A stretch of DNA of 64,000 bases from Planococcus halocryophilus (GTDB taxonomy: Bacteria; Bacillota; Bacilli; Bacillales_A; Planococcaceae): positions 248,001 to 312,000 of the forward strand of contig NZ_JAKVTG010000001.1 in assembly GCF_022489025.1 (NCBI RefSeq), given 5' to 3'. Position numbers and translations under genes: made by a program. Of this stretch, positions 8,338 through 16,403 are shown one piece after another (positions within the stretch are counted from its first letter, which is position 1; each line of letters starts with the position of its first letter). The notes beneath the pieces are model-generated. The model did not search any database, was not told where the DNA came from, and saw only the letters and a list, made by a program, of their open reading frames with translations.

Positions 8338-9687
8338 ATGAAAAAAATCCTAATCGCGAACCGAGGAGAGATTGCACGTCGAATTATTCGTACATGTAAT
8401 CGCCTTGGAATCGAAACAGTTGCTATTCACTCTGAGGCTGATGGGGATCTGCCTTACGTTAGTGAAGCAACTGAAGCTGTACTGATCGGTCCAAACCCGG
8501 TCGTACAGTCTTATTTACAAGTTGAAAAAATCATTGAAGAAGCAAAAAAACGTGGGGTCGATGGAATTCACCCTGGATATGGTTTGTTGTCCGAAAACGC
8601 CGATTTTGCTCGTAAAGTCGCAGCAGCCGGTATGACTTTTATCGGACCTTCAAGCGATATTATTGAAAAAATGGGTGATAAAATTGAGTCACGTAGAACA
8701 ATGATTCAAGCGGGAGTACCGGTAGTTCCAGGTACAGAAGAAGGCGTAAAGTCGCTTGAAGAAGCTTTGCAAGAAGCTGAGGTAATCGGTTATCCACTCA
8801 TGTTAAAAGCAAGTGCAGGTGGCGGTGGAATCGGTATGGTTCGTTGTGAAAGTGAGCAAGCGCTCACTCAACAATTTGAATCAGTTAAAAACCGTGCCAA
8901 AGCTTATTTTGGTGATGATGTCGTTTATCTTGAAAAATTTATTGCTGATGCACGTCATATCGAAGTACAAATTTTTGGAGATCACCATGGCAACCTTGTT
9001 CATCTATATGAACGAAATTGTTCTGTTCAGCGTCGTAATCAGAAAGTGATTGAAGAATCACCTTCACCGAATTTGCCACAAGAAGTGCGTGAGCGACTTT
9101 GTGAAGCAGCATTACAGGCCGGAAAAGCAGTGAATTATACAAATGCAGGGACTGTCGAGTTTATCGTCGATTCGAATAACGAATTTTATTTTTTAGAAAT
9201 GAATACACGTTTGCAAGTTGAACATCCAGTTACAGAAGAAGTAACAGGGCTCGATTTGGTTGAATGGCAATTTAATGTTGCTGACGGAGGAGAACTCCCA
9301 GCTCAAGACACGATACAAACTCATGGCCATGCGATAGAGTACCGCGTGTATGCGGAAGATCCTAAAACCTTTTTCCCGTCACCAGGCAAGCTTGAAAAGC
9401 TTCAATGGGGTGAAGGGGCGCGTATTGAAACGGGTTATGAAGAAGGCAATTTAGTCACACCTTTTTATGATCCGATGATTTCCAAAGTTATTATTCACGG
9501 AGCGGATCGTGACGAAGCCTTATCGAAGTCACAAGCGTTTTTCAATAATGTTACAATTAATGGTGTAAAAACCAATATTTCTTTATTTAAAGAATTTGTT
9601 GGGTCGGAACAATTTGTTTCGGGCGACTATGCTACAGCGGTATTGCCGCAATGGATGGAAAAAACTAAGGAGGAACATACATTATGA
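8338..9687 (+). CDS. Acyl-CoA carboxylase, biotin carboxylase subunit
   Basis: A 449-residue biotin carboxylase of the AccC/YngHA type, carboxylating biotin with bicarbonate and ATP. The N-terminal domain begins KKILIANRGEIARRIIRTC. The ATP-grasp centre includes KASAGGGGIGM (about residues 159-169), then RNCSVQRRNQKVIEESP and EMNTRLQVEHPVTE with the catalytic Glu and Arg region, and the C-terminal domain has GHAIEYRVYAEDP. It is first in a three-gene operon and overlaps the biotin carrier gene by 4 bp. As fatty-acid synthesis accC normally sits beside accB, and this copy is with a YngE-like carboxyltransferase, it most likely serves acyl-CoA degradation. Confidence 0.93.
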   Translation: MKKILIANRGEIARRIIRTCNRLGIETVAIHSEADGDLPYVSEATEAVLIGPNPVVQSYLQVEKIIEEAKKRGVDGIHPGYGLLSENADFARKVAAAGMTFIGPSSDIIEKMGDKIESRRTMIQAGVPVVPGTEEGVKSLEEALQEAEVIGYPLMLKASAGGGGIGMVRCESEQALTQQFESVKNRAKAYFGDDVVYLEKFIADARHIEVQIFGDHHGNLVHLYERNCSVQRRNQKVIEESPSPNLPQEVRERLCEAALQAGKAVNYTNAGTVEFIVDSNNEFYFLEMNTRLQVEHPVTEEVTGLDLVEWQFNVADGGELPAQDTIQTHGHAIEYRVYAEDPKTFFPSPGKLEKLQWGEGARIETGYEEGNLVTPFYDPMISKVIIHGADRDEALSKSQAFFNNVTINGVKTNISLFKEFVGSEQFVSGDYATAVLPQWMEKTKEEHTL

Positions 9688-9899
9688 AAGAACTAAAAGC
9701 GTCAATGGCAGGAACGGTATTAAACGTATTAGCAGCTGAAGGACAAGCAATCACTCCAGGGCAAGCTGTTTTAACAATCGAATCAATGAAAATGGAAATT
9801 CCAGTAGAAGCTGAATTTGGCGGAACTGTAGAGAAAATTCACGTTGAAATTGGCGGTTTCGTTAACGAAGGCGATTTGTTAATCACAGTAGGCGAGTAA
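9684..9899 (+). CDS. Biotin carboxyl carrier domain protein (YngHB-like)
   Basis: A 71-residue free-standing biotinyl domain. The biotinylation motif ESMKMEI places the acceptor lysine at Lys36, 35 residues from the C-terminus as usual. It has no N-terminal Pro/Ala-rich linker, unlike AccB of fatty-acid synthesis, and matches the size of B. subtilis YngHB. ATG overlaps the preceding stop (ATGA) and has AAGGAGGA inside the upstream gene. It would shuttle carboxybiotin between its two neighbours. Confidence 0.95.
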   Translation: MKELKASMAGTVLNVLAAEGQAITPGQAVLTIESMKMEIPVEAEFGGTVEKIHVEIGGFVNEGDLLITVGE

Positions 9900-9925
9900 T
9901 CGTTTTAAGCAAAGGGGACAGTGAA

Positions 9926-11476
9926 ATGACAAAAACGACTGAAACAACAGGGTATAATGACCGTTTAGAACAAAAGCTTGCAAAGATTTTTGCTGGGGGG
10001 CAGCAAAAATACCACGATAAAATGAAGGAAAGCAATAAATTATTTGTTCGTGATCGTTTGAAATTATTATTTGATGATGAAAACTACGCAGAAGACGGAC
10101 GTTTTGCCAATGTAGAAGCAGATGACCTTCCAGCAGATGGTGTTGTTACAGCTATCGGTAAAGTGAATGGTGAAACGGTTTGTGTGATGGCGAACGATTC
10201 TACTGTAAAAGCAGGTTCGTGGGGCTCGCGTACAGTCGAAAAAATCATTCGTATTCAAGAAACTGCAGAAAAAATGCAAGTACCCATGTTGTACTTAGTA
10301 GATTCTGCGGGGGCGCGCATTACAGATCAATTAGATATGTTCCCGAATCGACGGGGCGCAGGTAAAATATTCCACAATCAAGTAAGAATGTCTGGAATGG
10401 TACCACAAGTCTGTCTGCTATTCGGTCCATCTGCTGCAGGTGGTGCGTATATCCCTGCTTTCTGTGACATCGTCATCATGGTAGATGGCAATGCTTCGAT
10501 GTACCTTGGTTCCCCACGTATGGCTGAAAAAGTTATTGGCGAGAAAGTGACATTAGAAGAAATGGGTGGAGCTCGCATGCATTGTACTGTGAGTGGTGTC
10601 GGTGACGTGTTAGTAGCTACAGAAGAGGAAGCCATTTCAGAAGCTCGTCGATACTTAACGAACTTCCCTGCTAACTTTGCGATGAAGCCTGAAAAGATTG
10701 AGGCAAAAGCGGCAAAGGCGGGGCGTTCACTTGAAGCCATCATTCCAGAAAACCAAAATGCACCTTTTGATATGTATGAGTTGATCGATCAATTGGTTGA
10801 CGAAGGAAGCTTTTTTGATATTAAAAAACTATTTGCTGGTGAATTAATCACTGGAATTGCGCGCATTGATGGTCAAGTTGTTGGTATTCTTGCGAATCAG
10901 CCAAAAGTTAAAGGCGGCGTATTGTTTGGCGACTCGGCTGATAAAGGTGCGAAATTCATCAATCTTTGTGACGCGTTCTCAATTCCGTTGCTATTCCTTG
11001 CAGATGTTCCAGGATTTATGATTGGAACGAAAGTTGAACGTGCTGGAATTATTCGTCACGGAGCTAAGTTTATCGCTGCGATGAGTTCTGCGACTGTGCC
11101 GAAAATTTCGGTGATAGTTCGTAAAGCGTATGGTGCTGGATTATACGCGATGGCAGGCCCTGCATTTGAGCCGGATGTCTGTATTGCATTGCCTACAGCA
11201 CAAATTGCGGTAATGGGCCCTGAGGCGGCTGTAAATGCTGTTTACTCTAATAAGATTGAAGCGATTGAAGATCCGAAAGAGCGTCTTCAATATGTGCAAC
11301 AAAAACATCAAGAGTATAAAGAAGAAATCGATATTTATCGCTTGGCATCTGAACTAATTGTTGACGAAATTGTAGCACCACATCAATTGCGTTCAGTACT
11401 GTCTCAGCGCTTATCATTTTATGAAACAAAAGATTTACCATTGCCATATCGAAAACATCCGATTTATCCTGTATAA
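9926..11476 (+). CDS. Acyl-CoA carboxylase, carboxyltransferase subunit
   Basis: A 516-residue carboxyltransferase with fused N- and C-terminal crotonase-like halves, as in PccB, MccB and YngE. Conserved stretches are LVDSAGARITDQ, the acyl-CoA oxyanion loop GPSAAGGAYIPAFCD (about residues 169-183), LGSPRMAEKVIGE and, in the second half, FLADVPGFMIGTKVERAGIIRHGAKF. The GGAYIPA form is nearer to methylcrotonyl-CoA type than to the GGAVYSPA of propionyl-CoA type, but I cannot assign the substrate. It transfers the carboxyl from the 71-residue carrier. It is last in the operon and followed by a terminator. No hydroxymethylglutaryl-CoA lyase or acyl-CoA dehydrogenase is nearby, unlike in the B. 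subtilis yng operon. Confidence 0.92.
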   Translation: MTKTTETTGYNDRLEQKLAKIFAGGQQKYHDKMKESNKLFVRDRLKLLFDDENYAEDGRFANVEADDLPADGVVTAIGKVNGETVCVMANDSTVKAGSWGSRTVEKIIRIQETAEKMQVPMLYLVDSAGARITDQLDMFPNRRGAGKIFHNQVRMSGMVPQVCLLFGPSAAGGAYIPAFCDIVIMVDGNASMYLGSPRMAEKVIGEKVTLEEMGGARMHCTVSGVGDVLVATEEEAISEARRYLTNFPANFAMKPEKIEAKAAKAGRSLEAIIPENQNAPFDMYELIDQLVDEGSFFDIKKLFAGELITGIARIDGQVVGILANQPKVKGGVLFGDSADKGAKFINLCDAFSIPLLFLADVPGFMIGTKVERAGIIRHGAKFIAAMSSATVPKISVIVRKAYGAGLYAMAGPAFEPDVCIALPTAQIAVMGPEAAVNAVYSNKIEAIEDPKERLQYVQQKHQEYKEEIDIYRLASELIVDEIVAPHQLRSVLSQRLSFYETKDLPLPYRKHPIYPV

Positions 11477-11488
11477 TAGATTATTATT

Positions 11489-11523
11489 AGAAGTCTGCCT
11501 AATATGGGCAGGCTTCTTTTTTA
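11489..11523 (+). terminator. Intrinsic terminator of the acyl-CoA carboxylase operon
   Basis: Stem AGAAGTCTGCC / GGCAGGCTTCT (one wobble) and a run of six or more T. Confidence 0.9.
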
Positions 11524-11556
11524 AGAAAAAATTGTGGCACTGTAAGGAGTGATTCC

Positions 11557-12420
11557 GTGAAATATGCAATTATCGGAGCTGGAGTCAGTGGATTGTTACC
11601 AGCTTATCTACTGAAAAAAGCGGGCCATGAAGTGCAAGTAATTACACAGCATGAAGAGCAAGCCGCGTTGATTAACAAGCAAGGAATTATAAATGGTGAA
11701 AATCGTCAACAAGTAGATGCCTATACAGACTTTGAACAAATCGATTCAGATGCTTTTGTTATTGTGACGGTGAACCAAAAAGAACTGCAACCTATATTAA
11801 GGTTGTTGAAAATTCGTCGCCCAAGCAATAAAATCATTTTTTTGCAGCAGGGGATGCTTTTTTTAGAAAAAGCCAATGCATTATCCCATCGCCATATTGC
11901 TGCAGGTATATTAGATACAGATTGCATCAAGTTGAGAGATACGGAAATTAGCTTTAGCAAAACCCCTCAACTTATATTCGGATTGGTCAAAGGGCAGGCG
12001 GTAGAATTTCAACCACTTCTTAACACCGCTGCGTGGCAAAGTGAATGGGTAGAGGATATTGAAAAAGCGCTTTTTGAAAACGTATTGCTTAGCAGTTTAA
12101 TCGATCCTTTAACTGCAATGATGAAAATACGTAATGGCGAGCTAATTACGAACCCCCATGCTTATGAATTGTTCCGAAATCTATATAGTGAACTGTATTT
12201 GGCATTTCCAGAAATTGAATGGCTGCAACCGATTGAAAATGTGGCGACAATGTGTGCCGCAGAACCCGAAAGAGTATCGAGGATGTTTGCTGACCGTTTA
12301 GCTAATGATCCAATGGAGGTTGATGGTCTTATGGTATACGTATTAAATCAATCTAAGTTGGAGTTGCCTTTGTTCAAGGCATTTTATCATCTTTTGAAAA
12401 CGATTGAGGTAGCGAAATGA
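11557..12420 (+). CDS. Ketopantoate reductase family protein (PanE/ApbA-like)
   Basis: A 287-residue Rossmann dehydrogenase. The N-terminal dinucleotide fold AIIGAGVSGLLPAYLLKKAGHEV carries the GxGxxG motif, and the C-terminal helical domain has ENVLLSSLIDPLTAMMKIRNGEL, including a Lys-less version of the usual KLxxN block. In B. subtilis ylbQ (panE) occupies the same position between rpmF and bshC, so a role as NADPH-dependent 2-dehydropantoate 2-reductase in pantothenate synthesis is likely. The NxxxN motif of canonical PanE is degenerate, so another 2-oxo acid cannot be excluded. The start is GTG behind AAGGAG. It overlaps the next gene by 4 bp. Confidence 0.8.
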   Translation: MKYAIIGAGVSGLLPAYLLKKAGHEVQVITQHEEQAALINKQGIINGENRQQVDAYTDFEQIDSDAFVIVTVNQKELQPILRLLKIRRPSNKIIFLQQGMLFLEKANALSHRHIAAGILDTDCIKLRDTEISFSKTPQLIFGLVKGQAVEFQPLLNTAAWQSEWVEDIEKALFENVLLSSLIDPLTAMMKIRNGELITNPHAYELFRNLYSELYLAFPEIEWLQPIENVATMCAAEPERVSRMFADRLANDPMEVDGLMVYVLNQSKLELPLFKAFYHLLKTIEVAK

Positions 12421-12797
12421 CAATATTGTATACAATTGCAACAGTATTCCTGTATATTCCTTTTCTTCTCTTTGTTATTGTTTATCTGTTTTCACTAAAA
12501 AGAAAAAAACAAAAAGCATTGGTTTTAGCGTCAGATGTTACGACATTTTTGTTATTCTTTTCTGTCCCGGCTAGTGTGGAATTTTTATGGGGTCTTTCCA
12601 TTTCAGCGTATATTTACTTCGTCGCGCTTGTGTTGGCGATTATCTTGTTAGTCATTGAATGGAGAAACACAAAAGAACTCGAAATCATTCCGTTTTTCCG
12701 AAAGTTATGGAGAACTTACTTTTTACTATTGGCTTCTCTTTACGCTCTTGTATGGATAGTTGGTCTTGTTTCCATCATTGTTAAATCAATTCAGTAG
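12417..12797 (+). CDS. DUF3397 family integral membrane protein
   Basis: A 126-residue membrane protein with four predicted transmembrane helices (about residues 3-26, 36-58, 62-82 and 97-121). Its length, topology and position between panE and bshC match the DUF3397 family of Bacillales; the function is unknown. ATGA overlap with the preceding gene implies co-translation. No charged catalytic motif is seen; the loop between helices 1 and 2 is Lys/Arg-rich (KRKKQK), suggesting a cytoplasmic loop. Confidence 0.82.
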   Translation: MTILYTIATVFLYIPFLLFVIVYLFSLKRKKQKALVLASDVTTFLLFFSVPASVEFLWGLSISAYIYFVALVLAIILLVIEWRNTKELEIIPFFRKLWRTYFLLLASLYALVWIVGLVSIIVKSIQ

Positions 12798-12826
12798 GCG
12801 TATTTTTTTTCTTTGAGAGATGCGTT

Positions 12827-12835
12827 TGCTATAGT
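12827..12835 (+). promoter_or_regulatory. Possible extended -10 promoter of bshC
   Basis: TGC followed by TATAGT, 37 bp upstream of bshC. No good -35 hexamer is present, so the call rests on the extended -10 alone. Confidence 0.35.
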
Positions 12836-12871
12836 AGATTTTGAATGTAAACGGAAAAGGGGACTTTTTTT

Positions 12872-14491
12872 ATGAAAGTAGAGGAACAGTACGTAGAACC
12901 AGCCAGTAAATTGATGAGTGATTATATAAATGGCAAACCGGTACTCCGCCAGTATTTTTCATATGATCCGCAACTAGAGTCATTTGAAAAGCGGTTGAAA
13001 AGTCTTCAAAATCATCCTGTTGATCGGTCAAGGCTAGCAGGGATTGTTCGTGATTATATGAAACCTGAAAAATTGTCCGAAGCGGCACAGCAGAATTTAG
13101 CTGATTTTGAAGCGGGTGCACCGGTGGTTGTCACAGGTCAACAAGCGGGTATTTTAACAGGGCCATTATATACGGTACATAAAGCAATATCTGTCATCAT
13201 CCTTGCGAGACAAGCTTCTGAGCAACTGCAGACACCCGTGGTGCCAGTTTTTTGGATTGCCGGAGAAGATCATGATTTAGCTGAAGTTAGCCACCTGTAC
13301 CGAGAAATAAATGGACGGATGGACAAATTGAATATCCCTTACGCTGAATACGGCAAAAACTCAGCTTCTACTGCAAATCTCAATAAACCAAAAACAGCTT
13401 CTTTTTTAGAAGAATACTTCCGCAGTCTTCCAGAAACGGAACACTCTAAAGAAATTCAAGAACTGGCATTTGGTTTGTTGGAAAAGTCTCAATCGTTCAC
13501 AGACTTTTTCGCAGCACTTATCCATTATTTCTTTCAGGAAGAAGGACTTCTGTATATGGATGCTGCTGACGAAGCGTTTCGAAAGTATGAATCACCTTAC
13601 TTTGTAGAAATGATTGAACGTTCGGCTAACATAGCAAAAACAGTCGCTGCTACTGAGAATTCCCTTGTAGAAGATGGTTATAGCGCGGTAATTGGAGCAG
13701 AAGAAACTGCTGCAAATCTATTTATTACGGTAAAAGGTGAACGGCTATTACTAGAACGTGAAGGTCAAGAGTTTGTAGCGAACAACGGCTCAATTCGCTT
13801 TACAAAACAGCAACTTCTAACTATTGCAGAAGAAACACCGGAGTTATTGAGTAATAATGTAGTGACGCGTCCATTAATGCAGGAAATGGTTTTTCCTGTA
13901 CTAGCTTTTGTTGGAGGTCCTGGTGAAATTGCTTATTGGGCAGCTTTAAAAGGAGCTTTTGAGTTATTCGATATGGAATTACCGGTCGTTATGCCTCGTC
14001 TAAGCTTGACATTGGTAAACCGCCGAACGCAGCGTTTGCTGAATAAATACGAATTGGATTTTTCTTCTGTTGTCAACGACCGTCAAGTATCGGTGATGAG
14101 AAATCAATTGATGGAGACGATTCGCGAGAAAGAAGCGGAAACCTTACTTACGAATTTAGAACTTGAATTAGAAAAATCCTATGAGCAAATTAATCAACAA
14201 CTTTCCTCTATCAGTAAAGGGTTAACACCCATTGTTGAGAAAAATTTACAATTGCATAAACAACAACTAAAGTTCTTGAAAAATAAACTGCAAGATGAAG
14301 TGGTACTTCAAAACAGCATAGAGTTGGAACATTACGCTGCCATTGAAAATGAACTATTACCCAATGGCGGTTACCAAGAAAGAATTTATAGTCCGTTTAC
14401 TTATATGAATCAGTATGGAATAGAGCTTGTAAAAGATCTTTTAGCACTTCCACTCTGTTATGACAAAAATCATAAAGTTATTTATTTTTAA
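12872..14491 (+). CDS. bshC: Bacillithiol biosynthesis cysteine-adding enzyme BshC
   Basis: A 539-residue protein of the BshC family (YllA), which adds cysteine to glucosaminyl-malate in the last step of bacillithiol synthesis. Diagnostic segments are VVTGQQAGILTGPLYTVHKA (about residues 87-106), VPVFWIAGEDHDLAEVSH (about 124-141) and FVGGPGEIAYWAALKGAFE. The C-terminal third includes a long charged coiled coil (about 400-490), as in the known BshC structure. The gene lies just before mraZ as in B. subtilis and indicates that the organism uses bacillithiol as its major thiol. ATG with AAAAGGGGAC site. Confidence 0.96.
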   Translation: MKVEEQYVEPASKLMSDYINGKPVLRQYFSYDPQLESFEKRLKSLQNHPVDRSRLAGIVRDYMKPEKLSEAAQQNLADFEAGAPVVVTGQQAGILTGPLYTVHKAISVIILARQASEQLQTPVVPVFWIAGEDHDLAEVSHLYREINGRMDKLNIPYAEYGKNSASTANLNKPKTASFLEEYFRSLPETEHSKEIQELAFGLLEKSQSFTDFFAALIHYFFQEEGLLYMDAADEAFRKYESPYFVEMIERSANIAKTVAATENSLVEDGYSAVIGAEETAANLFITVKGERLLLEREGQEFVANNGSIRFTKQQLLTIAEETPELLSNNVVTRPLMQEMVFPVLAFVGGPGEIAYWAALKGAFELFDMELPVVMPRLSLTLVNRRTQRLLNKYELDFSSVVNDRQVSVMRNQLMETIREKEAETLLTNLELELEKSYEQINQQLSSISKGLTPIVEKNLQLHKQQLKFLKNKLQDEVVLQNSIELEHYAAIENELLPNGGYQERIYSPFTYMNQYGIELVKDLLALPLCYDKNHKVIYF

Positions 14492-14496
14492 GCTGA

Positions 14497-14523
14497 AAAG
14501 CCTGCATATGCAGGCTTTTTTTA
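14497..14523 (+). terminator. Intrinsic terminator after bshC
   Basis: Stem AAGCCTGCA / TGCAGGCTT with a minimal loop and seven T residues; it insulates bshC from the division cluster. Confidence 0.9.
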
Positions 14524-14580
14524 TGTCAAAATAACTTGTTGAGATATTTTGCTGTAACAAACATGAAATATTTCAAAAAC

Positions 14581-14610
14581 AAGTGGTGACAAGTGGGGGA
14601 TTGTGGTACA
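14581..14610 (+). promoter_or_regulatory. MraZ box: three tandem 10-bp GTGG repeats
   Basis: Three consecutive 10-bp units, each of the form (A/T)(A/T)GTGG followed by four bases, begin at 14581, 14591 and 14601. A fourth AAGTGGGG at 14622-14629 overlaps the mraZ ribosome binding site. This matches the known layout of MraZ operators, short TGGG-type repeats spaced one helical turn apart upstream of mraZ. The exact core promoter was not resolved; GTGACA (14586) and TACAAT (14616) are poorly spaced. Confidence 0.75.
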
Positions 14611-14637
14611 TTTATTACAATAAGTGGGGTGAAGGAT

Positions 14638-15069
14638 ATGTTCATGGGCGAATATCAACATAGCGTTGATGCAAAAGGACGGTTAATCATACCGGCTAAA
14701 TTCCGTGAACTCTTGGGAGATCATTTTGTGATCACTCGAGGTCTGGATCAGTGCTTATTTGGCTACACTATGGACGAATGGCAGAAAATTGAAGAAAAGC
14801 TTAAAGAACTGCCGGTCACTAAAAAAGACGCACGTGCTTTTACACGCTTTTTTTTCTCAGGTGCCTCAGAAGTGGAACTTGATAAGCAGGGGCGCGTCAA
14901 TATACCGACGACATTAATTTCTTACGCGAAACTTGAAAAAGAATGCATTATCTTAGGTGTGTCCAACCGTTTTGAAATATGGGCAAAAGATTCATGGGAA
15001 AGCTATTTTGCAGCATCCGAGGATTCCTTTAGTGAAATCGCGGAAAATTTAACTGATTTTGACTTTTAA
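14638..15069 (+). CDS. mraZ: Transcriptional regulator MraZ
   Basis: A 143-residue protein with two SpoVT-AbrB-like swapped-hairpin domains, each starting with a DxxGR core ([15 protein letters not shown] near residue 10 and [16 protein letters not shown] near residue 82). MraZ binds DNA upstream of its own operon and represses dcw genes. I selected ATG 14638, giving [15 protein letters not shown], which is the family N-terminus with GGTGAAGG as binding site; the open frame to 14593 crosses the operator repeats. First gene of the dcw cluster. Confidence 0.96.
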   Translation: MFMGEYQHSVDAKGRLIIPAKFRELLGDHFVITRGLDQCLFGYTMDEWQKIEEKLKELPVTKKDARAFTRFFFSGASEVELDKQGRVNIPTTLISYAKLEKECIILGVSNRFEIWAKDSWESYFAASEDSFSEIAENLTDFDF

Positions 15070-15089
15070 AAGTGAACGGGGGGAATGGA

Positions 15090-16028
15090 TTGTTCAATCA
15101 CACCACGGTTTTACTGCATGAAACTGTCGATGGTCTGAACGTTCGTCCTGATGGCATATATGTTGATTGTACGCTGGGCGGAGCAGGACACAGCGAATAT
15201 TTGGTTCAGCAATTATCTGACCAAGGTCATTTATATTGTTTCGATCAAGACGCAACGGCGATAGCTCATGCAAAAGAAAAACTACAAGAGCACTTACATA
15301 GAATTACATTTATCCATGCCAACTTTAAATTTTTAAAAGAAGAATTGGAAATGTATGGAGTAGAAAAAGTTGATGGCATACTTTATGACTTAGGTGTTTC
15401 TTCTCCACAATTGGATACACCGGAACGAGGGTTTAGTTACCACAACGATGCACCTTTAGATATGCGAATGGACCAAAGTGCAGAGCTTAGCGCTTATCAT
15501 GTAGTAAATGAATGGTCTTTTGAAGATTTAGTAAGAATTTTTCATCGTTACGGCGAAGAGAAATTTTCTAAGCAAATTGCACGTAAAATCGAAGCGGCAA
15601 GAGAAAAACAGCCGATTGAAACCACTGGCCAGTTGGTCGAATGCATTAAAGATGGAATTCCTGCTTTCGCCCGTCGAAAAGGTGGTCATCCTGCTAAAAG
15701 AGTATTCCAAGCCATTCGCATCGCAGTAAATGATGAATTAGGTGCTGCCGAAACATCTTTGCAAGACGCAGTTAGCCTATTAGCAATTGGCGGAAGAATT
15801 AGCGTTATTACTTTCCATTCGTTAGAAGATCGACTTTGTAAAGCGATTTTCAAAGAAGCCTCTTCACTACCTGAATTGCCACCTAATTTACCGGTAATTC
15901 CTGATGGAATGGAACCAATCTTAAAACTAATTACGAGAAAACCAATATTACCTTCTGAAGAAGAGTTAGAACATAATAATCGATCAAGGTCCGCTAAGCT
16001 GCGGATTGCAGAAAAAATAAACGAGTAA
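15090..16028 (+). CDS. rsmH: 16S rRNA (cytosine-1402-N4)-methyltransferase RsmH
   Basis: A 312-residue SAM-dependent methyltransferase (MraW) that makes N4-methylcytidine at C1402 of 16S rRNA. Visible are the N-terminal [13 protein letters not shown], the SAM motif [16 protein letters not shown], the [18 protein letters not shown] active-site block and the C-terminal [13 protein letters not shown] chose TTG at 15090, preceded by GGGGGGAA, which gives the standard FNHTTVLL start; a GTG at 15072 lies upstream in frame but precedes the ribosome binding site. Confidence 0.96.
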   Translation: MFNHTTVLLHETVDGLNVRPDGIYVDCTLGGAGHSEYLVQQLSDQGHLYCFDQDATAIAHAKEKLQEHLHRITFIHANFKFLKEELEMYGVEKVDGILYDLGVSSPQLDTPERGFSYHNDAPLDMRMDQSAELSAYHVVNEWSFEDLVRIFHRYGEEKFSKQIARKIEAAREKQPIETTGQLVECIKDGIPAFARRKGGHPAKRVFQAIRIAVNDELGAAETSLQDAVSLLAIGGRISVITFHSLEDRLCKAIFKEASSLPELPPNLPVIPDGMEPILKLITRKPILPSEEELEHNNRSRSAKLRIAEKINE

Positions 16029-16040
16029 GGACGTGTTCAG

Positions 16041-16403
16041 ATGGCACTGAATGCAAGAACAGAAGATTACATCCAACAGCCGGCCGTACCTCGAAAACCG
16101 AGCCAGCAACAATCGATTAGAAAAAAAGGCTTAATCACGAAAGGCGAAAAAATTCTGTATACAACTTTTGTAGCAGTCTGTATTATGTGTGCATTGCTGG
16201 TTTTGCAGAATCAGGCAACGATTCAAGCATCAACTCAGGAAATTCAAAAAATTGAACAATCAGTCAATGAAACAACGAAGCAAAATACAGATTTGTCCGT
16301 ACAGGTAAGTGAACTGTCTTCATATTCGCGCATTTGGTCTAAAGCAAAAGAACTTGGCCTTAAATTAAATGAGCAAAATGTAAAGGTAGTGCCTGGACAA
16401 TGA
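16041..16403 (+). CDS. ftsL: Cell division protein FtsL
   Basis: A 120-residue bitopic membrane protein. It has a basic cytoplasmic N-terminus (about 1-45), one transmembrane segment (about 47-65, ILYTTFVAVCIMCALLVLQ) and an extracytoplasmic coiled coil rich in Gln and Glu. Sequence conservation is low in the family, so the call rests on topology, size and its fixed position between rsmH and pbpB. It forms the FtsL-DivIC-DivIB complex that activates septal synthesis. It overlaps pbpB by 4 bp. Confidence 0.92.
   Translation: MALNARTEDYIQQPAVPRKPSQQQSIRKKGLITKGEKILYTTFVAVCIMCALLVLQNQATIQASTQEIQKIEQSVNETTKQNTDLSVQVSELSSYSRIWSKAKELGLKLNEQNVKVVPGQ

Noticed and set aside
10378-10743. 121-codon antisense frame within the carboxyltransferase gene
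   Set aside because: Shadow of a highly conserved gene; no binding site, promoter or recognisable domain.
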